The notes beneath the pieces were generated by a model. The model was not told the origin of the DNA, did no database searches, and saw nothing but the letters and a program-made list of their open reading frames with translations. Shown in pieces: positions 52,474-63,501 of a DNA stretch of 64,000 bases; the stretch's first letter is position 1; the number at the start of each line of letters is the position of its first letter. The position numbers and the translations under genes were made by a program. Origin of the DNA: Plectosphaerella cucumerina (Eukaryota; Ascomycota; Sordariomycetes; Glomerellales; Plectosphaerellaceae); NCBI GenBank assembly GCA_020746995.1, contig JAGPXD010000002.1, positions 2,790,001 to 2,854,000 on the forward strand, written 5' to 3'.

Positions 52474-54114
52474 TCAGATGGCCACCCCTGGCTGCTCGTA
52501 GTCGTTGTCCTCAATCACATCGTACGCCGAAGAAGTCTCCGACAGGCTGCCGCTGCTGCTGTCCCTTTGGTACTGCCTCGCGAGTAGCGCCCCATTGCCC
52601 TCCTGCACCAATTGATGTTCCGACTGCACGTACCCTGACACCATGGACCTTGACTCGGTACGCGAATCGTTCCTCTTCCCTTGAGGCAGTTTGTTCCTGA
52701 TGATATGAAGGATGTCATGTTGCATCTGGTCGATGATGTCGTCGAGAAGCTCCTCCTGGTGCTCAGCCTCCTCCTCGTCCTGGCCTTCGTACATGTCCGG
52801 CAGCCGCCATCTGGGATAGACGTTCATATGCGATGACTGCACCTGGAAGTCGTTGTCGGCATCGGCAAAGTAGTAGTGGCAGAGTCTGCAGGGCTGCTTG
52901 CTGGTCGCGATGAACATGGAGTTGTTCCAGAACTCCGAGGCCTCCACGAAGCGGTTGCGAACCAGGAAGCTGTGAAGGAGCACCTCGCAGTGCACGCATC
53001 GCTTCATCGATTTCCGCATCTGGTCCTGGATGTTTTTGTCGAGGCCAAACTGCCGCAGGCCCTCTAGATGCCCGCCGTACTCCTCCATGTCCATGTCTGG
53101 GCAAGCAGACTTGATGACCTGCTCTGACTGAGGCGCAGGCTTTGGCATGGAAATTTTGAGGGGCCGAGCAGAAGGCACAAAGGTCACGGTGAACCCGGTA
53201 AAGAGCTCAGGCCAGTTCTTCGAAGCCTTAAGGATGCAATCAGCGGCCTGGCGGTAAGAATGTAGGCGTCCAAAGTAATGCCGTAGCTGACTCCAGGCGT
53301 ACGAGACACGAGGTCTGATGTCCTGTGTGAGCTCTTCGATGGTTTTGCTGAAGCCATTTTCCCTCGCGAGCTGAATGGCCTTGATGAAGGTTTCGCAATC
53401 TCTGAGAACTGTAACGAATGTCAGGCGGCTCAGCTACGACTGCCGGAACCCAACTCACACTTGTTCCTGGCGTTGTCTCCCGATAGGATATCAAGGGGGA
53501 ATCGGGCACGAAGCTCCAGCTGTCGAAGCTGTAAAATGAGTTCGGACCCTTCATCAGCCGTAGAAGTCAGCCTCGGAACAATGTTATCACGAGTCTGGGC
53601 CGGTAGACTTACGGCTGTTACCCTCGAGTTGAGTATGGAGATTGATGCACTCATCGAGAATTGACCGTGTGCGTTTGATGTAGAACTCAACCTTGGGGAA
53701 GTTGAACTCCAAAGCTCGCCACAAGATTTGCTTCTGCATTGCCTTCTCGCCAAGGCCCTCCGGGTTTCTTCCGACGTACTCCAGAAACCCTTGGAGAAAC
53801 TTCTGCGTGTCCTTAAGCTCCATCTCCCGACGGTTGTTTGATGCGAACAGGTAGCCTGGGCCGTTGGCTGTTCTGAGAGCGACCAAGGCTGTGATCGTGT
53901 CGCCGCCCTTCATCGTGTCGCAGACTTGGGCGAGCTTGCACAAGAAGGTCTGGAATGGGGTCGGGTTCCATCTGTTCTCGGGATCTCCGGAAGTGTATGT
54001 TATTCCCTGGAGGGCTTTGCAGCTCTCGTTGATTGCGGAAAGAACAATGCAGAGCTGGATGAGCAGCATATGCGTGGCTTCGGTGGACTGCAGCTGAGGG
54101 GTTGCGGAAGGCAT
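52474..54114 (-). CDS. OTT_1508-like putative deaminase (HxE / PCxxC zinc site)
   Basis: Three exons on the minus strand: 53613-54114, 53459-53548 and 52474-53408; introns of 64 and 50 nt; 508 residues. The N-terminal 270 residues are helical and lack a known domain. The C-terminal half carries the deaminase-superfamily signature: VHCEVLL (His337, Glu339) and, about 32 residues later, KQPCRLC (Cys371, Cys374), with an aromatic strand (FWNNSMFIATS) between. HxE plus PCxxC is the zinc-binding arrangement of cytidine and AID/APOBEC-like deaminases, and this VHCE..PCxLC form is that of the fungal OTT_1508 family, known only by prediction. A C-terminal acidic tail follows. Whether the substrate is nucleic acid or a free base is unknown. 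No signal peptide is visible, so an intracellular role is expected. Confidence 0.78.
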
Positions 54115-55734
54115 GATGGGTACCTAGGTAGCTTGTGAGTTGAGTGTTATAGGCGAATGAGAAGCTTCTGTAAGAAAGTATGATAGTTGCGAGTGTTCAA
54201 CTGGAGATGCTTGGTGCTGCTCATTCCAACGGTTGAGTGACGGGAGGCCCTCCATTTATACACGCAGGGCCGGAACTTGCTGACATTGATAGCGCAGCTC
54301 GGCTTGTCGAACCCTTTGGGCATACATGTATTCACCTTCAAAAAGCCTCGCGAGGCAATGTCGGCCGCGGACAAGTTGGTGGGGTTGGCCCTGGTGGACG
54401 GCCAACATCTCATGGCGCAACCCTCCTCGTTCATGCGCTTCGCCAACAGCACAGTGCTCAAAATCGCACGCGAAGTACCAGTCAGATCGTGTCCGCTCGA
54501 GTATTCTCACTTCTCGTAACGGGAGGCCCACCACAATTACAATCTTGCCACATCATCAGGGAGTCAGACATCAAATCACATCGATTCGCGGCGATGAAGC
54601 CGACTGGCCTTCTGCACCTCAAGGGGTCAGCCCGCGTTATTCCTGCAGAGGCATCACAGGCAGATGTGCGACCCGCAAAGATTCTCCATCTGGGAGGGAA
54701 CCACTTCGCTGGTTGGCTCCGAGGATGGCCGTTCGTTGGCCCGTTGGCCTCACTTCGGGCCTCTCCAATGGCCGCAGCGGCCCTCCCTCCACCAGGACCT
54801 TTGCTCCCAACGAGCTGCGCGCTGCACACAGAGTAGGCCGAAGACCGAATCTCCGTCATGGACAGACTCCCTTTTACACTTCTTGATGCATGTTGGTCGT
54901 TGCCAAAGGACCCGTTACGCGGTCACATTGACCAGTGTCGGGACCATGTATGGCCAGCCCCAGTGCCAAGTTGCCTACTGCGCCGCAGTTATAGCATGAG
55001 CTGGGGCCTTCTCTCCTGCCATTGTAGACGCCGCTATCGGTATACTGGCATCGGCCTCCGATAGGCTCATCAGACGCGATGCTCGGCTTGAAGGCGGTCA
55101 TGGAAGTGACCAGGGTCTGGCTGGTATCTAGACCAGTCATGCAGACTAGGTAGGGTAAGTATCTTGCCGCAGTTAGTCCAGATACATAAACCTGACTGCT
55201 TCTCCTGGCCGTAGGTATAGTCTGTTCTCACCGGAGCCCGTGGATGCCTTTTGCGACTTCGAAGGCTCGCCTTTCGTGTTGCACATCCCCATATCTTGAA
55301 CATTCTCTACTTCAGATCAACACATCGAAGTTCATCAATACCTCAAAAAGAACGCATTCTCATCCATGTATGTCGAGGCATATGTCAGGCCTTTTCTGGT
55401 CATTACATGGCTAGCTCTGTCACCCCGTCGACCGGTCAAGCAAGATGCGCCAAGCTGACGTTGCCGCTCCTGAAGAGCATTGCAGAAAGATCACTGGGGC
55501 AAGCAGATCACAGAAGCGCCTGCCGTACCGGGTGTGGTCGATGCGAGATCATCCATACACCGTCCCGAACCAAACGAAAGGCTGGATCGCTGGCCGTGCA
55601 ACACCGTAAGAGCGTCACAAGACACTACCCGAGAGACCAAGGGTGGGACCCCCCGCGTGCAGGAGAGCATGTTGTCATGCTGGAGGCCGTACATGCTGAC
55701 CGGTGGTGTACAGCGCCCCTTTGGCACAGCGACC
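54115..55734. other. Divergent intergenic region
   Basis: About 1.6 kb between the deaminase and zinc-finger genes, with a TACCTAGGTA palindrome near 54121. Frames of 100-199 codons overlap each other and have no motif. No RNA gene is seen. Confidence 0.5.
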
Positions 55735-56687
55735 ATGCCCCGCAAAGGCAAGGAACCTGAGCGGCAACGCCCCTTCAGAAAGGGGGCCGTGGATCCGCCG
55801 CTGGGTAGCTTCTCCGGAGAAGAAGCCGAGTCAGCGCAGTTGCCCCCCTTAGACTGGACGGACGACCCTGGAAGTGTGTCCTACGGGTCCAGTCAAGCAT
55901 ACAGCCACTTCCCACCTGCCCCATTCCCCCTGGATGCTCAGCTGGCGCCTGAAGGGGCTCAGCCAGGCGGCATGGAGGGTTACTCGCCAGCAGACAACGC
56001 ATCCGGGGCATAGCCTGGTAGCGACGCGCTGCCTGGGTCTTCCGGCGTGTTCTCGCCGGCAGACCCGCAGCCAGATGACGGCGACGTTGACTTTGAAGCC
56101 TATATGAGCTTTGAAGGCCTCGCCATAGCTGAAGAACAAGACGAGTCTTCCTCGTCGCCCCCTCTTTTCAACCCAAACGAGTACGACGAAGAAATGACTG
56201 TCGCCGGGCTTTCGTCCCGCCACTCCACGTCCACGCAGCACAAGCACAAGTCTTCAACACCCAAGTCCTCATTCAGACCGAAGAAGGCTCCCTCCAGGAA
56301 ACCTTCGTCGCCAGTCCAGTGCCCACACGAGGGCTGCGGTGAATGGTTTCCACGGCCCACGGAACTGCAGTAAGTAGCCGGCTTTCCTGGCGTCTTCGGT
56401 GGCTGGGTCGCTGATCAACGGCCTCTAGCAAGCACGAGCACAAAGAACACAACCCTCACATCCCTTGCCCGGTCAGGTCCACAGATCCACGCGTAACCTG
56501 CTCGAAGAAGTTTTACACGAAGAAGGACATGTATCGCCATGTTCGCACCACTCATCCTCGCTTCGCAGAAGACCCGGCCAACGACATCCCGGAGGATGGA
56601 GGTGTTTGCCCCGTATGCGGCATCATGGTCAAGAGAGATGACAACCTGAGGCGACACATGCTCAAGCAGCATAAGGGGAAGACTTGA
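55735..56687 (+). pseudogene. C2H2 zinc-finger protein gene with one in-frame TAG
   Basis: The ATG at 55735 opens a frame through 55735-56369, an intron 56370-56428 (GTAAGT, CTGAT branch, TAG) and a second exon to TGA at 56685-56687: 297 codons. Codon 93 (56011-56013) is TAG. Before it the protein is Pro/Ser-rich; after it come an acidic region, a Ser/Lys linker and three zinc fingers: CPHEGCGEWFPRP (whose histidines are supplied across the intron), CPVRSTDPRVTCSKKFYT.. and CPVCGIMVKRDDNLRRH. The fingers are intact, so the gene was recently functional or is still used from a downstream start; no ATG of good context lies between the stop and the fingers except one at about residue 124. A CAG codon would fit the stop position. 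No convincing intron removes the TAG. Confidence 0.6.
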
Positions 56688-57110
56688 TGAGGGGAGGAGG
56701 AGCGGTACGCTTTGGGGCTCTTGGAAGATTTGTTAGTTTGGTTTCGCTGAATCATCCTCAAATTTCCTAGGTAGTAATTCCGATTCATTCATTGCCAGTG
56801 CTAGATCCAGTCTTGTGGAATCGCGGCAGCGGCAATGTTGAAGGGCCTGGGGGTTGCACATGACACAAGTTGCCGCCATCTACCCTGACCTCCCGGCACT
56901 AGCACCTCTCGACGTTATTGATAGCATGTTCTTCACCGAGGTGCAGTAGCCGATGTGCAGGGGGGGGATGCCTACGGCCTGACTGGCCTGGGAAGCGATG
57001 ATAGGCGAGGACCTGGGGTGGTCGAAATGATGGTGTTGGGTATAAAGTATCTCTCATCCGCCCGGCTATAGGAGCTGCAGGCTTGGCGGCCGGCCTCCCA
57101 CATGACACCA
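56688..57110. other. 3' intergenic region between convergent genes
   Basis: Contains a CCTAGGTAG word near 56768; no gene is recognised. Confidence 0.55.
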
Positions 57111-59134
57111 TCAGCCGAAACAGAGCTTTTTCTGCCTTGGATCCCCACTGCCGCTGGTCGGCCTCCCGTGTCTCTTGTCTCCACTCGTTGTCGTTCGGGC
57201 TCTCTTCGCCTCGGGCGTCGATGACCGGGACGACGGTGTTAATGCTGATGCAACAGGACCGGCAGAGTGGACGTCTTCCTGGATGGCTTCGCGGATCGTT
57301 TGGCGCGACAGGCAGAGGTCAATGTGCTCGTTGAACTGCCTCTCGTTGGCCACCTGTGGCCGCGCGCAGATGGGGCAATCCCACAGCTCCTCGGGTTCCG
57401 GGTCTGGACGCTTGGTGGGATTCGGGGCGATCTCCTTGCCGTGTCGACGGTAGGGGCTGCGTTCATGGTTCGGATCCTGGCCAGCCCCTTCGACGGCGAC
57501 ACCCTCCTGCGCCACGACTTGTAACTCGTCATCTGCATGCGGGAGGCCTTCCTCAGGCCATAATTCCCACCCGTCTGCATCCACAGCCGAGAATCGCTGC
57601 GCGCTCCCAGTCCCGTCTGCCGAGGCCGTCTTGGTTGGTGACCCTCCCGCATATGTACCCTCCCGAGGCCTGAACCCAAAGAAAGCCATGGCGTCGGGCT
57701 TCTTGGTGCTCACGAGATGTGTGACTCGAAGGCCCATGAGACGCAGTCGCATGCCTGGCATCTCCTGTTCCAGCTTGGCCAGGATGGGGAGTGCGTAGTT
57801 GTACAGGTCGTCGGCAAGATGTATCGCTTTCGGGGTGACGACTTGCCGAGTAAACACCTCGTATGTGTGCATCTTGACTTTCAGCACCAAGGTGCGCCCC
57901 TTGCATTCGGCCCTCTTCATGTCCTTCTCAAGCTCTTCGGCAGTCCATCGGAGCTTCTCGCGAAGCTGCAAAGGATCTGACATGTCGCCAAAGGTGCTTT
58001 CGGTCCCGACACTCTTCCGCTCATATTCCTCAGCCGGCTGAATCCTGGTTCGTCCGAGGCCGAGGTAGCAGTTGATGAGAAACTCGTACGCCTTTTCCCC
58101 AAACAGCTGGCTCAGATACTGCCGGTATTGATAGATGTCGCTGCAGGTCTTGACGCCAATCTCGGAAAGCTCGCGCTCCAAAACGCGACCGATGCCGTTG
58201 ACCTTCCTTGGGGGAAGCTTGCCCATGAAGTCCATGATGACAGTGCGGTCGCTTGGCAGTAGGAACTGGCCGTTCGGCTTGTTCATGTTTGAGCAGATCT
58301 TGGCCAGTTTCGCGTTGGCCGCGATGCCGGCGGAAACAGTGACCTTGGCCTTTTCAAAGACCTCCCTTCGCATCTGTTGGACGGCATCTTCGGGCGAGAT
58401 GCCCTTGTCTTGACAGTAGTTGGTAATGTTCAGATATGCCTCGTCGATGCTTGCGCTTTCGAATCGTGGATCGTATTCGGCAAGAACTTCGCGGATCTCG
58501 TGTGCCTTGGCGATGTATTTGTCGAAGTTGAGCTTCAACAGAACAAGCTCGGGGCAGAGCTTCTTGGCAACGAAGCCAGCCATGCCACTGCGGCAGCCGT
58601 ATTTCCGGGCGACGTAGTTGCATGTGGTCAAGACACCTCCTCCCACCGCGAAAGGGACGTCCTTGAGCTCGGGTCGGTCAAGAAGCTCGACGGCAGCGTA
58701 GAAGGCGTCGCAATCCACGTGTACGATGTGCTGGGTCAGGTCTCGGGACAGCTCGAGCTGTGCGACCAAGTTGTCGGCATGGCGAAGTTCGCGCGAAAGA
58801 TCGAGCGTGTCCAAGCGTTGTTTCTTCTCGAGAATGTGATTGATCTTTTGCGTCAGGACCTTGTCTCTGGCTTCTTCGCGGTTGAAGTATTTGGATCCTT
58901 TCGAGGCATTGTAGATGATTTCGGAGACCTGCGATCGCATCGAATTAGCTCTTGCATGGTGAAAAGGGTCTAAGAGAAGGTACGTACCTTGGTTTGGTCA
59001 ACAGTATCCTGTCCAGCCTTCGTCAGAGACGGGCCGAGGAGGTGGTACTTCAGGGAGTCGTGGTCGTCCCCGACGGGCGCACCGTCTGGATCCGGCGCAG
59101 CGACGTCGTTCGACGGCGGGGTATCGGAGGACAT
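57111..59134 (-). CDS. DNA polymerase kappa (Y-family, DinB-type) with UBZ finger
   Basis: Two exons on the minus strand, 58988-59134 and 57111-58928; a 59-nt intron (GTACGT, CTAAT branch, CAG); 654 residues. The polymerase has the N-clasp typical of kappa (HLLGPSLTKAGQDTVDQTK, SEIIYNASKGSKYF), catalytic HVDCDAFYAAVE (Asp121) and SASIDEAYLNIT (Asp211, Glu212), helix-hairpin-helix VNGIGRVLERELSEIG, and the little-finger block YERKSVGTESTFGD. Near the C-terminus a UBZ4 finger (CPICARPQVANERQFNEHIDLC) binds ubiquitinated PCNA in relatives, and the protein ends QKKLCFG, a possible weak PCNA-binding motif. Role: translesion DNA synthesis in the nucleus. The frame extends upstream to 59332, but I chose 59134 because family members begin shortly before the N-clasp. 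Confidence 0.93.
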
Positions 59135-59928
59135 GGCCAAGAACCAGAATTTGTCTCCAGAGGTAATGTCTGTGAGCGTGAAGACATCTCCGGTCGCATG
59201 CCAGCAGCTTGAGCCGTGGGAGTAGCCTGCAAAAGTTGTTGCGAAGGGCAGGGTCACACTCTGCAGCCGTGACACCCCGCACGACGCGTCTGCCTTGACG
59301 GCAATTGTACGCCAAGTCACGTGAGACTCCATGGTTGCTGACCAAACACGTAAGGTAGCTCAAACGAACAACCACGCCCACTATGTCCCCCAGCACGTCA
59401 AGACATGATCTGCCTCCCACTGATGGATGAGACGGACACAACTTGCGATCGACTTTTGTACCTTTCGGCTGGCTCTGATCACGCCACAGCCACCGGAATT
59501 GACAGCGACTTATCCCTACAGACTGTGTGTCGGTAGGCCCCTGCCCTGCTCAACTTTCAACTAGCCTAAGCTCGCCCCTAGGCGCAGCAAGCGCGGGCTA
59601 CTTGTCCTGCATCAAACATCACTAGCATGCGGGAGTCAACGACACCACCGATCTGGCCGTAAAATGGTACCTGTTGGCGGTCGCTGCGGCGACGATTGTG
59701 CCATGTCCTGGGCCCACCGCCCTCCTATCATGGGTTCACAGACGCCGTGTCGTGTCCGCGTGAGAAAAAAAAACGAGGCTCCTATCCCAGAGCCCCAAAC
59801 TCTGATGGATGGAGGTGCTAAAAGAAGTGAAGTAAAAGTACAGCCCATCCATGCCAGATAGCGAGGGATGAACACCGAATTGGAAGAGAAATTGGATATA
59901 GCACAGGAGCGGCGCCATGTGGTCATTC
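59135..59928. other. Intergenic region
   Basis: Promoter of the polymerase gene (with a possible 66-codon N-terminal extension up to 59332) and 3' trailer of the GH45 gene. No other gene is supported. Confidence 0.5.
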
Positions 59929-61214
59929 CTAAGCACACGAGTTCTTGGGCTGGCACTGAGAGTACCAGTCGTTGACGTAGACGCACTTGGATCCAGTCTC
60001 GCACTTGAGCGGCTTTTCCCACGAAGCTTTGGAGTCGCACTGGCCCCAGAGAGCTACACGCACAGCGCTCGTAGGCTTGGAAACGGGAGCACCAGCACTA
60101 GTCGAGGGCTTCGAAACGGGGATGCTGGGCGCCTTCGACGACGTTGAAACCGAGTTATCTGGCTTGACCGTGGGGACCGCAGCGGGTGTCTGTGTGCTTT
60201 GAACGGCCGTCGTCTTGTTCTCGATCTGTTGCTGGGGAGCGCTGGTTCCGGCAGCGGCCTTGGTCGAGGAGGAAGAAGCAGGCTGGGCAGCAGCCTTGCT
60301 GGTGGTACTGGGCTTGTTGGAGCTGGCGCTACCACCGTTGAACACAGGGAAAGTGCTGTCGTCGTCGCGGACGCAGCCGGAGACTGCGACGATCTCCTTG
60401 GGGCACTGGACCTGCTCGAACTCAATGTCGGGGTTGTCGGCGTTCTTGAACCAGTCAAAGCGCCACTGGCAACCATCCTTGAGAAGTTCGGGCATGGCGT
60501 CGCACTGGGAGCGGGAAGAGACACCGCCATATCGCTCTCCCGGGAGGAGCTGGCCAAACTGGGCGGAGCAGCCGTCGAAGATGCCAAGGCCTAAAGAAGA
60601 TCAGTCAGTGGTCTGAGAGTTTGGAGAGCTGTGGTGAAAGTACCTCCGCCTGGAATCATCAGATCGAAGTGGTTGTTCGAGAGGTCTCCGCCTGTGTTGG
60701 TGGACTGGACGACCATCTTCTTACCAGCAATGGGGCCACTGGTGAACGTAATACTGTAGAGAACTTCGTCAGCGAGAAGACCTCAAGCCCATGGTCATAG
60801 AATGATGACACCCACGCATAGCAACCGCAGCACCAGCTGCTCTCTGTGCCACCGCTCAGGGCAGTGGCCGCAAAACCGTATGCCAGGTCGTCGTTGACGG
60901 CCCAGGGGGAGTTGTTGGTACAGGCAAAGGCGCCGCCGCCATCGCAACCGCTCTTCGCGTTGGCATCGACGATCGGGTTCTCACGGTTGTCGCAGGTGAG
61001 AACTGGCTCAGATACCTTGGCCTGCATGCATTTGTTGGATTAGACGAGGAAACGAAAACATACATCGGGCCTGTTGGGAACGCACCTTGCCCTCCCAAGC
61101 GCAAGAGGTCTTGCAGCAGTCCCAGTAGCGAGTGGTGTGACCCTTGCCCGAAAGAGCCGAGACAGCAGCAGGTATAGCACCTGCGAGACCGAGAATGACG
61201 AAGCGAGACAACAT
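59929..61214 (-). CDS. Secreted GH45 endo-beta-1,4-glucanase with CBM1-like tail
   Basis: Four exons on the minus strand: 61086-61214, 60816-61021, 60644-60753 and 59929-60590; introns of 64, 62 and 53 nt; 368 residues. A signal peptide (MLSRFVILGLAGAIPAAVSA) is followed by the GH45 domain: TTRYWDCCKTSCAW with nucleophile-side Asp32, WAVNDDLAYGFAAT, GGDLSNNHFDLMIPGG with acid Asp142, and CQWRFDWFKNADNP. Cysteines match the family pattern. A Ser/Thr/Pro/Ala linker of about 110 residues joins a C-terminal CBM1-like module (LWGQC...GSKCVYVNDWYSQC) in which the usual GG-GW stretch after GQC is replaced, so cellulose binding may be altered. Role: extracellular cleavage of cellulose. Confidence 0.93.
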
Positions 61215-62385
61215 CGTGAAAAGAGAGTGACGATAAAAGGAGTGTGTGGTTTCAAAGATTGACGAAAGATTGACGAAAGTTGGATCTGTCCCAGCCAGAA
61301 GCGAGTGAGAGACGAAGCGATGGATGAAAAAAGGGTCGACCCGACGGCAAGAAGGATGATGGTAATATTTGTACAACACGCATTTCTTCTAGTTGAGCGT
61401 ATTGACGTCCCAGTCATGAGCAGATTTGCGCCTGATTGCAAGCGCAGGATGCGCAGCGACTAATCGGAGATTTCTTCCTGGCGTGGTGTTGCCTGATGGC
61501 AATTTCGGCTACACGGCCAGCCATGGAGCAGGGCAGCGGCTCACCTGAAAAGCAGGGTGATGAGCGAAAAAGCCATTCAGAATGTTGCGACTGACTTTGA
61601 CACCTAGATTTCAGGGACGCGACGCGCCATCGGGCGCGGAGACAGCGGCATGTGCCATTCGAATGTGACGCTGGATCTCAGTCTGCTGGCTCATTGAGTG
61701 CCGGGTTGCCCGGCCTGACAGATGAGTGCACCGGAGCTTACCGAGCTAGAGTCTATCAGAAACGCCGGTAGGCTCAGGGAAGGGGCTGAGTTCACAAGTC
61801 CCAACCGTCAGGTCGGGAGTGCGGAAGCGGGTGGTGTTTGCCGGCGCTCCGCCAGGGTTATACCAGGTTTCTCTCAGGGCCACCTCACAAAGGCTGGCCC
61901 AAATGACTCGACGGCTGTGACGGCTGCTATTGGTGAGTTTTTAGCTGGCTTCCATTTGGCAGATGAAGTCCAATGCCGAGCGCGCTGTAACCTCAGAGAT
62001 GAAGTGAGGCAACTGGTGAGAATGTTCTGTGGGAGGCATGATGATGACTGCGACGACCTTGTCGAGCACGATCGATGCACCTTGTAGCAGACGCCTGCAG
62101 GGAACAGCGAGACTTCGTCGACGCAGCTGAAATCTGTTGCGACAACTTTCTACGCACGGCAATCCAAGCCGATTTATCAATGTTCAATCCACCGTGACGC
62201 AAACCGCGCATCGTGCCAGCGCTGGAAAAACTGAAACTGTCATCAGCCCCTCAAATGGTGGGGAAAGTGTGGGGAAACAGATCTAACCACCAAGCAACGA
62301 ACCGGGACCCCTCGCTTCATCAATGTAACATTACCGCGAACCTCGGATCTCCCGGCACTTCTCGTTCTTCATTGACGCGACAGCC
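61215..62385. other. Divergent intergenic region
   Basis: About 1.2 kb between the GH45 and metallo-beta-lactamase-fold genes; a 121-codon plus frame (61722-62087) has no motif. Nothing else recognised. Confidence 0.5.
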
Positions 62386-63501
62386 ATGTGCCGCTTGCCC
62401 CGAAATTCGATCGAGGAGCCCTGCTCGACCGCAGCGGGCGTTTCAGGTCCAGCGTTCACCTGTGAGAAGCTCAACAGCACGACATTCGTCCTGGAGGAAC
62501 ACGACAGATGGAGCGAGAATCCTCTGATCTATGCCAAGGTGCTGCCCGAGACAATCATCCTTATTGACACGGGCTGTGGGGGTTCCAAACAGACTCCGGG
62601 CATCGAGGGGACTCTGAAAGACTTCCTTGAGAACACACCGGTCAAGGCCAACAACAGCCGGCCGTTGAATCATGGTGCCACCAGGCAATACACCGTGATC
62701 TGCACACACTGCCACTACGACCACATCGGTAGGGAAATCGTTGACAGTACTTAGTTAGTGTGCTGCCACTGACCTATGGTGCAGGGGGTATTTCCGAGTT
62801 CGCCGATGATTCTCAAACCACTATCTGGGCGAGTGCCCTTGGGCGTTCAATCATCGAGAACCCCACAAGACTATCATCAGCCTCGCTCTGCCGATTTGTT
62901 GGAATAGCCACGCCAAAATATGCCGTGACAAACTGGGCGGAGGATAGAGATTGCTTGTCCAATGTGGGCTCTCCAGGTTCCGGCCTCGTCGTTTATCAGA
63001 CTCCGGGGCACACGCCAGATCAAGTTGCCATCTGGGATCCCACTGAGCGACATTTGTTCGTTGGGGATACCTGTTACGAAGATGCGCCTATCCTGTTCCC
63101 CAACGGTGGAAACATACTTCAATATGGGCAGTCAATCCAAAAGCTGCGAGGTCTGGTAAGGGGCTGGGATCGATATGACAACCTAGGTAAGTTCAGTTGC
63201 CAACAGGCGACTTTCTACGTGTTCTGACGATACCACCCTAGGAACAGATGATAGGGCAAAGCTGCCACATCGCGTCAAAATTGCTTCGGGTCACAACACT
63301 AGGAACGCTGATGCGGAAGAACTGTTGTCAAAGGTAGATAATTTCCTTGCCAAGGTGTCTTCTGGTGAAGTGGAAGGAGAAGACATAACAACTTGCAATT
63401 ATGCATGGGCAGGAGGTGAGCCAGCGGTTGAGTTCAGAGAGAGGGGCAGTGATTTGTACTTCCAAGGACTGCGAAGCGTTTTTTCAAAACTCTTGGACTG
63501 A
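62386..63501 (+). CDS. Metallo-beta-lactamase-fold hydrolase
   Basis: Three exons, 62386-62728, 62785-63186 and 63242-63501; introns of 56 and 55 nt; 334 residues. The metal site is HCHYDH (His108, His110, Asp112, His113), with ILIDTGCGG before it, a later GHTPDQVAIWD, GDTCYEDA and ASGHN supplying the remaining His and Asp ligands. The first intron begins directly after the metal motif, which joins cleanly to GGISEF. This large superfamily (PF00753) includes lactonases, thioesterases, glyoxalase II and secondary-metabolite hydrolases; no specific activity can be read. No signal peptide is visible. The start codon is the first ATG in frame, and the first 20 residues are poorly family-like, so the true start could differ. 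Confidence 0.85.
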
